The notes below the pieces were generated by a model, which was not told the DNA's origin, made no database searches, and saw only the letters and a program-made list of their open reading frames with translations. A DNA stretch of 64,000 bases from Ceriagrion tenellum (taxonomy: Eukaryota; Arthropoda; Insecta; Odonata; Coenagrionidae), in assembly GCA_963169105.1 (NCBI GenBank), contig OY720639.1, positions 50,821,848 through 50,885,847 of the forward strand. The letters run 5' to 3'. Shown here piece by piece: positions 34,288 to 47,500 of the stretch. The translations under genes and the position numbers were made by a program. Position 1 is the stretch's first letter, and each line of letters opens with the position of its first letter.

Positions 34288-34472
34288 CAGTGAAACCTGC
34301 CTCAGCAGCCAACTCCCTCAAATGGTCACCTCTCTAATTGGACTATTTTTTTCAGGAGCAGATGAAATGAATTCCCACAAAAGCAATGTAAATTTTTCCT
34401 CCATTCAGCAGTCACCTTAAGCAGCCATTATTTCATGGGTCTAGCAGTGGCCACTTAATACAAGTTGCACTG
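34288..34472. mobile_element. 185-bp Tigger-like MITE with TA duplication
   Basis: The left end CAGTGAAACCTGCCTCAGC and the right end (reverse-complemented CAGTGCAACTTGTATTAAG) are flanked by TA on both sides (34286-34287, 34473-34474). Related words (GGTCACC, CAGCAGTCACC, AGTGGCCACT) repeat inside. A fragment of the same family is at 14495-14640. Confidence 0.8.
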
Positions 34473-34977
34473 TATTTTAAAAATAAGTAAATCATTTGAT
34501 TTTCAATGTTATATTTAATAAAACTAATTTAGTTGCATATTAAATATTTCAAATTATTACCATATTGCACTTAACAAAGAATGTTTTAGTATATGAATAC
34601 ATAAGTACTTTCAAAGCTATTGAGAAGAACAGTCAAAGAAGTATGCACAGATATGGTCCTTAATGGTGTAATCATACACAATAAAGTGACATGATGTAAT
34701 CAGATACTTCACATCAATGTAAACTACATCAAAGAGCATATGCTTCAATGAAATATTCATGAAGAGACTTTTCATAATGATCATGTACCTCCATCTTAAT
34801 CCACCAAGTAAATTACAGCTGCATTGAACTCCAGGCAATGAGACAGCTAACTAATCTTAGGAGAAGTCACTATGAAATATTGTTAATACCAGATGAAATA
34901 CCACGGCACAAGTGAACATAGCCAATGGTATTAGCAAAGCTCTTCATACTATTTCTAGTTTTTGTGCTCATATCCTG

Positions 34978-35092
34978 AGCAATGCTGATAGTTTTATGCT
35001 CACATCAGTACTGAGCACAGATATTGTTCTGATAGTTTTAGTAGAGCACTGATAGTTTTACATTCACATCAGTAATGAGCACAGATATTGTG
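34978..35092. repeat. 64-bp imperfect tandem duplication
   Basis: CTGATAGTTTTA...CACATCAGTA.TGAGCACAGATATTGT occurs twice with a period of about 64 bp; the CTGATAGTTTTA word occurs a third time between. Confidence 0.85.
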
Positions 35093-35560
35093 TCCACCGG
35101 CTTCTAGAAAATCCAAATCATTAGCAAATGTTAAAAGTAGAGGAGCTTGCTAAATGGAGAGCATAATTACTTTCCCTTGAATGAACACTCATTTCATGCA
35201 TACAAAGTACTACGTTCAAATATATTTTTGCAAGTGCAAAAATATCATATATTGCAATTGAACACAGTGGGCTTCATACAAAATCTTACAAAATATTAAA
35301 CAACCAGTCTTACCATTCAATCAGGTGTGCAACTGCTTGTTATATCTCACTGGTTTTTATGATAGTGAAGATTGAAAATCTTGATTTCACTTACTAATGC
35401 TATCCAGTGTCATCACCTTCCCAAATTACCAAGCCATATAATATAACTTATTGACCTGTGTCAGCATAGTTTCAAATACTTCAACTGACCTTCCAAATTA
35501 GATTAAATCATCAAATTTGAGGTCACAATTAAGTAATCCAGCACATACATTTGATAACAA

Positions 35561-38500
35561 TTATGGATCTACAAATGATATCATGATATATCTGGTTCCT
35601 TTGGTAACAGGAAGCCCTTCATGGTAGTGCGTTAAACGTCCTGGATGCATCAGCATCCATCCAAGTCGAGAATCCACCACAGAACAGTTGTACCGAAGGA
35701 AACTACAACCGCCACCCTATAAAAAATGTACATAAAAAGTTTTAATTTCATTTGCTAGGGAAGCAGATACAATCAGTTAAGGGTCAGATTACACACAGAC
35801 AACAAATTCTGACATTTTTGCGGGGATGATATAATAAGGATTCACATGCATCATCATTTGCTAAAATTCAGAGGGTGAAAATGTAATTTTAATCTAAGAC
35901 TGATGTTATAACACAGTAAATCCTCGTTGACATCAATCTCAATGGACTAGACAAGGAGTTAGCATTAATAAAATGTGTTTATTACTAGGCATTATAAAAT
36001 TATGATAAAGTTTGGAGTGAGTTTAACGTCTATTATAGAAAGCTAATAGTTAACCAACCTTTTTACTTTTCAACTCATCTTACTTGCATTTCCTCCACAT
36101 ATCTGTAGCTGCAAAAAAATCCCAGGTGGGGGTCTGCAACTCAGTTGCAGAAGAGGAGAAGCCTAACTGTGGCTGTTATTTGGAATGTGCCACATCCTAC
36201 CTAAAGTAAGCACAGATTGTCTGTATATCAACTGATATCCAATGTGTGGTTTCTCGGCTATATCCAACTTATTCCATTTCCAACAATTATCCATTCAGGA
36301 TCTCTTTTCTGGAGTAAGTACTCTATAAGATCTGAGCTGCCATGCTGCAATCTGATAAATGGTATTATATTTTGCTGACCATGTATGAATTGGTATAAAG
36401 AAATTTTACTTCCTTTTTTTGGCCTCTATTTCTTGAGAGAAGTAAATTGTTGTAAACAAATCAAAGACATTTGAATGAACAAAGTGAAAGACCTAGTGAC
36501 CTCGATAGACAGTATACTTAGGTCAGCAGCCATAGGCCACCCAGAACTTCCTCTTGATATTCAGTCCCATATGCAAATAAAAGGAACACAGTGAAGAGTT
36601 GGTTCATGGATTTGTATGTTTAGAGTGACATTTACATTATTCAAAGATTTTAGTTTGATATCATCCCAAAAGGATTTCATCCAAACAAGAAGAAAACTTT
36701 CAGATGGGGGGACATTATGACCTGTTACAAAACATGTTGGTAAGAACATTACACTAACATTAGTTAAATGCTATTCTTACAAGTGTGCTGGTGGGGACAA
36801 TAGCAACTACTCTGATAGTTCAGAACAGTCACAGTTTGGCTTCACCTCCTTCATGAAAGAGTCGTAGATCCCTGCCCAGGATATTTTTTGCAGCAACAGA
36901 AACGCGAAGGAAATGCAAGCAAGAGAGCATAAATGCTTTTAAAAATCCAATTTTGGTAAATTGTAACCATCTGAATGTGATCATTGCACAATTGATCAAT
37001 GTAATGGGCAGGAAACTAAGACCTGCCATAATGTTTCTCTAAATGAAATGTGCCAACAAAGCTGTAGTTTAAGCCACAATGCTTTTTATACATCAATTTT
37101 GGTATATTTCAGCCAGTAATATGAATATTTTGTGAGTTGAGAAAATATTGATGAAACTTTAACTTGAACAGAATTTTACTATGCACATACCTTACTGGTG
37201 AGGAAAATATTTAGATTATGCAATCTGATAAAGCCAATGAATATATTTCCCATTGCAAGGCAAACCCACTTATCTTCCAAAGTCCAGAAGGAAAAACAAA
37301 TCATTTAATTTGAACAAAAACAGTATTCCATTTTCAGAAATACTAAAAATTCATCATAGACTCGGCGTGAGCTTTATAAAATGCTTCAGTAGAGTTTTTC
37401 TATAAACTCAACTTGACTGAATTTCAAGTTGCTCACACATCCCTAGAAAAAAGCATTATCGCCATTGTGGAGTTAACTGAAATAATGTTGGCTCATGGGA
37501 ATCAGAGCAATATTAAGACTACTTCTTAGTTTACTGCAGATAATATTAATCAATTCAATAATAATCACACCCATATGGTTAAAATTTATGTAACAAGGAT
37601 TGTGAGAATCTTTAATACCATTGCGGTATACACTGCAAACTGAAATGGATTCATTGCAAAGTCAGGAACTCGTCTTAGTTTTCCATCAATGGGATAGATC
37701 AAACCAGTCATGATTACACCCTTGAGATCATTGTAATCATTTTTATCTATTGTTGACTGCATGACATTATTGACTAATATCAGCTACAGAAATATCTAGT
37801 GAAAGGCTGTATTCAGCGGCTGGAAATGTTGTTTATGTACAAAGAGGGAATCTCCTGCCTGATATTATAGAGCAACTTATTTTCTTGCATTAAAATCTTT
37901 AAGTATATTTCAACTTCACAGGTCTTTACTACATTGAAACATAATTTATTTCTAAAACTAATTAAAATTTGGTTCAATGATTTCCCTCCTTTATTAATTC
38001 TCATAGGTGTGATTACATTTAAATAATACTTTTATTGTTTCACTAAATGTTCATTTTTTGCATGCAGTGATATTGTGCACTAAAAACTACGGTTGTGAAA
38101 ATTTATCTTCTTATGATTCAATGTTATAATGAGTTAATATGGCCTAGAAGAGAGAGTCAGTTTATGTTTAAAAAAACTCCTAAGTTATTGACTTTTATTG
38201 ATTCTTTCTCAAAATTATTCTTCTGTTTAGATTAAGGAAATTTTTCTATCCAAATTGAGTATTGTATTATATTCATTGAATAGATAACAATTAAGAAATT
38301 AATTAAGAACTAATTCAAGCTTAGAGGAAATTTAATTTTCTCTTAAAAAGATAAAATATAGCACTGACACTCAAACTCGGCCAGATTCTCCAAACATCAC
38401 AATGTAAGACTCCATTACAAGGACTACAATTATTATTTGTGTTATAGTACAGTTTGCATTAAGTGAGTAAGTAGGTACTAATGGTAATTTACTGTATTCA

Positions 38501-41500
38501 TTACATTCTAATTGGGGAATATTTCAATGAAGAAATTTTGTTCCAATAAATAATCATATAGTCTACAAAATTAAAGCTGAGTTTTTAAGAAAATCATCGT
38601 ATACTATAAACAAAAATATGTTCCAATGTAAACACTCATCAGGAATCTTTCTCTAGCAGAAATCCATCACCTCTTAATAAAACACTTACCTCATAATCAA
38701 CCTTTGGAGTATTTAGGGCAAGATTTATGGTATATGTTGATGAATCGTGATGTGGCCGTAAAAATGGCTGTTCATCTGGCCTATATCTAACCACAAAATT
38801 CATCAGGGATCTTGGAGGCTGAAAACATATCATCTCAAGTAAGTTAAAATTATAATTTAACACTAAATAAAAAAGTAAAATCTATTGAATATTTATAAAG
38901 TGATAAACATGCATCAAATTCACAGTAGCAGAGGCTGCCTTTTCATGAAATAATGTGTTTATATCATAAATTTCCTAACCTCCCTCTAGAAAAACTCGAT
39001 TCTATATCATCCAATTATATTTGTGAATAAAGTAAGTTCAAGTAAACTCATGTTTATCAGTCTTAACATTTAGTTTGACATGAGTAAATGAAATATCCAC
39101 GATAAAGTTTAAAGTCAATAGCTACTAGATCAAAATGTCATAAAGAGTAGGTATATACATGGACCACAATCAACAAAAATTAAAATCCCTAATAGATAAG
39201 AATTATATAAATACAAACTGTAAAACTAAGTTTTCCTAAGAATTTGGAAAACGTGGTCTGATTCATTAAAGAGAAAGCATCTAGTCAAACCAACTTCCTT
39301 CAAAGCATTAATATTCTCTCTAAGAATCACTACATAAACCAAATGCCAAAATATAACCATAAAATACTGTCTGAGGATCACATAACTATTATTAATGAGA
39401 TTAAACCAAAAATGAAAAAAATCTACCCTTGAGACAAGTGAGTCTTTTGAAAGGGGATAAACAAGGACAGGGTGTTATAACAGGTACTAATAAGGCTTCA
39501 TGGAAGGAGAAAGAAGGTTGGAAGCAAAGACATAGCAGTGGCATGGAAATACTGCTAGATATTCAAGCATAGGAAACAGCCAAGAAAAAGCAGAGTGAGT
39601 CAATATTTTTAATTTTTATGACTGAATATGATTATGTATCACACTATCATTTCATTCTACATACCCAAACCCATTATTTGAAAACACCAAAATCAATAAA
39701 GTAACATATCTGTCCAGTATCTTTAATCATATGTACTTCATCTACTTAAATTTACAATGTAAAATCTTGAAAACAGGCCCACAACATTCGATTCAATATC
39801 AATTATCGAAATTTAATAGACAATGAGGAAACTGAAATTTCACGCTTACAAATGCCTGCAACAAAGTTATCACAAACCAAAGTCAAGCACCAATATGGCA
39901 AGGAAAAGTATAATTACTGAGGCATTCTCAACATATAAAATAGATAAATACTGTAATAAATACATGCTTTTTAACCTGGAACCATGACATGAAAAAAGTT
40001 ACATAAACCATGGCAATGGTCTCTCAGAAAACTATTCTACATTATTTTTCTGTCTCCCTCATTTGGAGTACTTTGACAGTACTTTGGCAAGAGGTAAATA
40101 TTTATAAAATGTTCCTGCACACTTTACATAATTCTCCACATCCTAATCTGGATGTGAAATGATTGCACCTTTTTCAATTTTCCCTGTAAGGTATACTACA
40201 CCTAATGTAAGAGCAAAGGGCACTTTACTTTCATCACAATGAAATTGCTCTATTATACTCTTATTATACAATCATTCCAAGGGCAAATCTTCACTTCTGT
40301 GAATCAGTAATTAACTTAGATGTATACCATATTCATATTTTATTTCCAAACAGTTTCTATTCAATGAATTTGATTAGCAAAAACACATTATTGGTTGCCG
40401 TTACTTTTTCAAGGGTTCTGAAAGACAAATTTTTTCATACTTAACCCCTTAACTGTTTCAATGCTATTTGCTTTTCTACCGCCCCCTGTTTTAATTTAAA
40501 AAGTAAATACAGCATTCTTCTGTTCACTTTAGGAGGGAAATAGTATCAGTTTGTCCAAAAACGACAAAGAGTATGAATTAGAACCTATAGATGGCATTAG
40601 CATGCAGGCACGGCATAGATAACTAAATAATACATCAAATACACGAGGGATTGGAAGGACTAAACTGGAACGAAATATTACGTCAAAACAGGGCGCACAC
40701 AATACCATGTCTTGTAATATTACATCAAAAACAGGTAACGAGTTAACATTGGCACTGCAAACAACACTTTCCAGAGAAAAAGTTTCCAATTCAGTTCTTT
40801 CCACTGAGTACAAGCACGTACCGCTCTCATGGTTCCACACCCCCAGTAAAATATACATGCCCTCATGCACCTAACATAACCAAGAACACCTAACACAAAG
40901 AAGCCAGTTTTTACCTTCCTCCCCTAGTTTTGCTAGGAGCAAAAACCTCTCATATCTAAGATAATTCGACTATTAATCATAATTCCTCAATATACCCAAG
41001 GTAGGGTGCCCTGCTGACCAAAGGCCTTCAACCTACAAATGCTAGAAGACATTAGGATGGTACTAAGGCCCTTAGTACAAGGCCACATAAAAAGGGGTTG
41101 GGGGAAAATATAACGGTTTTGAAGGCATAGCAGTCAGTGAGACCGACCCCACGGTTTAAGGGTTAACCAGTAAACAACAGATTTATTCACATTCAAGAGC
41201 ACATTGATTTATAATATAAACCTTGACTGAAATTGATAGCTAGAAAGAGAAAAATCACAACAGGAAAAATGTTGAAGCAAAGATATGGTTCTAATGGATC
41301 CTCAAGGATCTTTTCATGCTACACATTGCAAAGCATAAAAGCAATTGATGATATGAATAATGAAACAACCAAGTTAACTTACTGGATGAAGAAATGTATG
41401 CAACACAGCTATCAAAAATAGGACATGATACACTAAAATTTTCAATAAGAAAATCCCACAACCCAAACATGCTGTAAATATTAAAATCCAGATGATAACA

Positions 41501-44500
41501 ACAAATTGTAGAAAGAGATCATGCAGGAACAGCAGAAAAAACTGTGAAAGCCCTGAAAAAATTGACAAAGAATAGGAGAAAGATATGTGATTTTCAGAGA
41601 TGAACTTGAATCCAATATTTTTTTAAAATGGTGTACATAGCAATGACTGCCAAAGATAAAAAATATTGCATAAATAAAAATGTGACATGATTATCAAGTC
41701 ATATTAAGGAGTATTTAGTCTGTTGTCTGTGAATCATTGGAAGGGCCAAATGCACTATATGTAGCCCATGTCACCTCATCAAAACTAAAAACACTGCAAG
41801 ATAACTAATTCATCATATCTAGTAATTTGTTGATAATATAGATGATGATTCAGTATAATTTTTCCTGAGTGAGACATTTTACATGACAATAGACAGAATT
41901 CTCAGAGTATATTTTCATGGTTTTTAGTGTACTGTTGCTTTGGGTAATAACCAAATGAATTAGGCTCAACAAGGATTAACAGTAGAAACAAATAGATTTT
42001 AGCTTTTTATGCTATTTTTATTTTGAAGTGATTAGATTCAAGGTTGAAATCCATACTCAATTGCCAATTGCATAAACATAAAGCAAAACAGTCATAGTTT
42101 AATGTCAATTTGAAAACATGGTCATTGCGGAAGCTAAACAAACTCAAATAAGCTCATTCCCTTGATAAGCATGCCTAGCTTGACTAGGCCATTATACTAA
42201 TGATTTTATTACGATTTGACTCCTTTCACCATAATACAAAATCAATGCAATAATAGCCAATGGTACTTTTTTAAGAGACTACTTAGCCTTTTAAAATCTC
42301 AGCTTTTCAGAATTAAAACTAAACAATCTCAAAATCCCACAAACAATCTAATCAAGAAGATCCTGAGTCAAAGAAAACCTTGAGTTCACTGCAATACCAA
42401 AACTTTCTCAGTCAATTCAAATTAGACTTTTCAAAGTCTTCATTCTTTCATTCACAAATATTCATTGTATGGAAATATATCACAATTGAGTTCATGAGCA
42501 CATGGATTTGATTAAAATCTGCAAAATAACACTAGCATATCATTTGACGTCCTCTAGCCTTGAATAAAAGGCTGCTTCAAGTACACGAAAAACCCTACTA
42601 CATCATCATTTCCACAGCAGATATATTCAAAAGCACATAGAAGGAAACCACCACAACTTTGGTGATCCCTATCAATTCCATCATATTGGATAATCGCCCT
42701 GACACCTGCATTTTGCTGAAACTGCGAATTTTGTTCAGTTCAGTATCTTTGTCAGATCTTCTATCATCTCCACTAGAATTGTCATATTATTATCCAAGCA
42801 GATGCAAATTTTGCAGATGAAGATATTTTCTCCAATGATTTGTACTGCTGTTTCTAACTATTCCTTTATTTCATTTGTTGCTTATTTAAAGTCAAAGTCA
42901 ATATTTCAGTAATTCCAACAGCACACATTTTAAAATGAAGGATTCACACAATGCAATACAACAATAAACACCAAGACTAAATACATTGCTACAATCTCAC
43001 AGTATATATAGTTACTATTAAGAGATCATATGGTCCAATTTTTCAGCATTGGAGATTTTTCTAGTTGAACTTTCAAGTGTTATTAAACAGTCTCTGAAAA
43101 TATTCCTCAAAAAGAAAATGAATTTCAATGATGCTCTAATATTAACCCTGTAAGTTGCACCACTAACTTGCACACATTTGCCTCTATAAATTCTGATGAT
43201 CCATAAAACCTAGGTAGGTTCAAATCCATGCAAAAATTTGCATGCTTAAATAAAATCTCACAGTTGAAAAAAATGGCACTCAACAAATTGTAAACATCAA
43301 GACTCATTACATTTGTGACAAACTGATTTATTATTGCAGTCCCTAAACAGCAGACATTTCCAGAGAGCCAAAGCAATCAAGCAAAAATATATGCAAACTT
43401 CAATTCTTGAAATCAACAATACATGATGCTTGGACTTGACTAATCACGTCTTCCAAATCATCTTACTAAAGAAATTCATCTTCTGCCACAATATGTAATG
43501 AGTTCCTACAGTGAGTTTCAAAACAGGATTAAGATAATTAAGATGGGCAAGAAAAGTAAAGAGATGGCAAAAAAGAACTTTTTTAATTATGATGCTATTT
43601 GGATATTAATTAACCTTTGTCTTCCGAGAGTGTCTCTCCGGCACAAAAATTGTGTCCTTAAGAGTGCCGAGGGTGTTCTTTTGGCACATTGATGGACATT
43701 TAGAAAACAGTGGTGATTTAATAAACCCCAGCCTGCAAGGCTTACAGCTATGGAAAAACCCAGTAAGATAAAGGTTAAAGGAAAAATATAGTAGCTACTT
43801 ACATTTGGTCCCAACCTTAGAGCATGTATAAAATAAGTGCATTGGCTATCCTTGCAATTTACTGTTAGTTGCCCCAGAGCCTAATATCATATTTCTCCTT
43901 GTAAATAATAATCAATGATTTCAATGTTTTCATCTCATAGGGCTTTAAATTGTAGATTTTACTTGCCACAAACTAATTTGTCATTGCTCATTTTAATAAT
44001 TTTCTTTACACTCTGCTGTGGGATTCTAATGATATCTGTTTGTGAATTTTTCACCCAATACTCATTTTCAATTAAAGAAAGTTGAAAGAGGAAACATTGA
44101 AAGAAGCAATTTGAGCAAATGATTTATTTTTGCAATGTAATTTTGCTGTGATGGCTAAGGTATTTATTTACCAGTAAGGAATGTCCAAGAGCATCCTCTT
44201 GAAAAATATGAATAATCAATCCCTAGCAACATCTTCTCCAAGAGGAATGTCAGGAATTCTCAGTCAATTATTACATATTCATTTGAAATTGAATTTCATA
44301 ACTGTGATTCCAGATTTGAGATTTATTTTTATTTTAAAACTGCCATATTACATGGGTACCATGGGCATTATCATCAGTGTCGCCACCTCTGACACCACGT
44401 GCCTCGGAGTTGCTCTGGGGGCACTTTCCCAAGTAGGGAGATCCAGGTTTGATCCTGCTCAAGTCTAATGATTTCTTCAGAGTGAATTTCCCCATCTTTG

Positions 44501-47500
44501 GTGAATTACTTTAAACTCATTCACATAATTGCATATCACATCATTTGTGCAATCACAATGATTGGAAAATTGACATCACTAAGTCAGCATCACTTTCCAT
44601 GGACACCATAAGTAGGTAACTGCAATATTTTTCCTTCATAAATATCGAAATTGCATCATAATTTGGAAAAAAATTCCATTCCCTTTCATTTCTTTCCTTT
44701 TGATTTGTCATTAGGTCCAAAAAAACAGAATGAACCAAAGAAACATTTCAACTGAAGGAGTAGATTTGAAAGAAGAGCGGAAATATTAAAAGTAAAGTAA
44801 TCAAAGGATTGAAAAATGGAAGACAGACAAATGTAGATAGCTTGAAGAATGTCTCAATATCACCGGAATAAATGAACTTAAAGGTACTTAATATCCTTCT
44901 GTTGATAGGACTCTAAAGATTGAACAAACTCAGAAACTGGATGACATCTGCTAAAATGAAAGCAAGTGGACCGCACTAGATTGATCATTAGGTGATTTAG
45001 GGAGTTGATATTCATATCCAATCATTTTCAAATTTTGCAAAATACAGGCAAAATCTTTGCTAAAATGTGATAAAAATAAAATTGCCCCAAATGATTCCAT
45101 TGGTTTAATGGTTTCATAAGTACTGGATTGTAATACTGAATTCAAGAAGAAAGCAGCGGTGTCACAATCAGGTCTCTACAACCCATCCAAACGGGAATTA
45201 AGTTGTTCCACAAAATTAACAACAGCTCTATAACATATGAAATTAAAAATTCAAAACTTTCACAAAACACTTAAAGGTGGAGAAAATTTGGTTGTATTTC
45301 ATTCTGATGGATATGAAACCAAAAGTAATTATACAATAATCCAGCAATTTCTGAATTTCTGCTAGAGCATAAAAAAATTGGCTCTTTTTTGTTGGTGCAT
45401 GAGAAACACAATTCTGACAGCAATGAAAAACTTTTAATTATGACTACTTAACAGAGAGTAAAGCACACATGTAAGGATGTTTGTTTCATCACCACTGGCC
45501 CAGGCATTCTCTATGTAAACAGCCTCAAACTCAGGGTCACAATTTTTGTCCGACAGCCTCCTGGCTCCAGGTCAATTGTCATAAATCATAGGGTAGTTCA
45601 CATTTTGAAAGTGTAAATAGTGAAATAAGATTGCATAACATGGATACAAAAATTCTTGGGGCCTCAAGAAAATGTCGTAAATAGGGGTAAGCGTAAATTT
45701 TGGAGTTTCACTGAATAAATAGCTGTTCTTTATTTTTCCTCAGTTTTGCTACTCAAAAGTGTTATCCCAGATATGAACCATTATTTAAAAGTACCATACA
45801 AATTTTTCCTTCACTCACTTCCTTATGCTCTCTTCCCTAATTCCAATAATTTTTTTCTATTCCAGAGTCAAATTCCTGAAGGGTGCAACAAATGTTTGTC
45901 TCTTTTCACGCCATTATTTACTGTCCAGATCACAAATCCTACAGCATATATCAATATCTTCAGTCACCACATGTAAGTACCAATCTCAGTACTTCACCCT
46001 CTAGGTAATTCCTTCATTGCAACACATCTGCTATATATTTAGCCCTTTTTACAGTTTACTTCAATGGCTTCTACTAAATTCATTTCTCTTGTCCTCTTTC
46101 TATTTACCTACGTAAAATAATTTTTGAGGTAGAATAGAAATATTATTCAAGGATTCAAATTTCACCTGCTGCTCACGAGATCCACCCTTTATCATTCTCC
46201 TCAACGCTGAACCACTTAAGTGAGATGTAGATATTTGTAGCTTGATAAATCTGCATGTGATTTGTGGAGTGACCTTTCCATAAGAAGTACATACTTGGGA
46301 CAGATATTCATGACAACAAAAATCAACATTTAACAAACTAACAAAATTTCCAAATGCAATGAAAACTCAGCAGGATTTTACATATTGCATAAATCCAGAC
46401 TCATGACAGTATTAAAAAACAAAGTTTTTATAAATTAATGAAATGGTATACAGCAGGAGACATCTATGTAAGAAAAAATCACATCTGACTTCTTTGAAAG
46501 AAGTATCAAGTGTATTAACTGTTTGATTCTAATTGTGAACTGTGCTTACTAACACAGAAATATGAATGTTGATAATGTACTTGAAAAGGATATGTCAAGA
46601 GTAGAACGTTAAAGTTTGGCACTCAAGATTAAGCACACCAAAACCTGCCCTGAGCATTTATGACTTACCCTTACAAAAACTACAAGAATTAAAAACTAAA
46701 AGAAAACTTTAAGAAAAAAGAATGAATTGAATGACAAGACCAACTGGTTATGAAGTGAGCTTCTATTACGGCTGCTGTTCGTCTGGATTTTCTACTTTCA
46801 GGGTTTTCTACCAATTAGTTCCACAATGAGGACAATATTAGGCTGGATATTCAGCAGAACACCCGGGAAATATCATTCTCATCATGGAACAGTATAGGTG
46901 AGACCCTAGAAGGTATAAAAAGTAGCTTAACATGAACAACTATTTTACTTCAGTGTCAAAGAGCAATATGTACCGTAAAGAGAGGATGAAAGAGAGGGAA
47001 CACTGAGGCTTAGTAGGGACATAACACCAAAAATACGTATCTCCATATTTACAAATTGAGGTATACAAAATATCTGTTCCCAATAAAAATTAACCAACAG
47101 TGACAGAAACAAATAATCACCACCCCCCAAAAGAAAAAGAGCACTAGTAAAGATATTCAAGTCCATGACCATCTAAATTGTTTAATTCTCATTACAGCTA
47201 TACTGAGACGCCCAATACGATTGGAAATGCCAGTCTTACTTGTGTGTAGCCATCAAACACCCTTCTCTGAAGAGGTCTCACAATTTCCATGAGAAAATGG
47301 TCCCACTGCTTTTCCATCCCAATCTGATTCATATGGATATCTCTGGTAGGCACTTGCTCATATCCACCTTCAATTCGATTATCCTACATGTTTTTCCATG
47401 CACATACCAAGTTGCATGAAAAAATGCGTTTGAGTGTGTACGTGTGAATGCATTTAGGAAATAGTTTTGAAATTGCGAGCGATTGAGTAAGAAGCAGAAC

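Larger units (their letters stand above)
25963..35560. other. Intergenic region between DNAJC11 and PLOD
   Basis: No host gene is recognisable. It contains the LINE fragment, the GGGACGTCCC-word element, the GTAATTTACC-word block, a 12-C run at 31485-31496, the piggyBac fossil, two short tandem duplications and a Tigger-like MITE. The DNAJC11 promoter should lie in about 25963-26120; I see no TATA box there, and name no specific element. Confidence 0.5.
38819..47239. other. Long PLOD intron (8.4 kb) between exon version A and the HHD exon
   Basis: It contains two piggyBac-type MITEs (40445-41162 and 43614-43774), a SINE-like piece (44385-44465) and a Tigger-like terminus read on the minus strand near 45714 (CAGTGAAACTCCAAAATTTA). 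I found no further lysyl hydroxylase exon by eye. Confidence 0.5.

Noticed and set aside
40529..40870. 113-codon minus-strand open frame
   Set aside because: It lies wholly inside a TTAA-flanked MITE and resembles no transposase.
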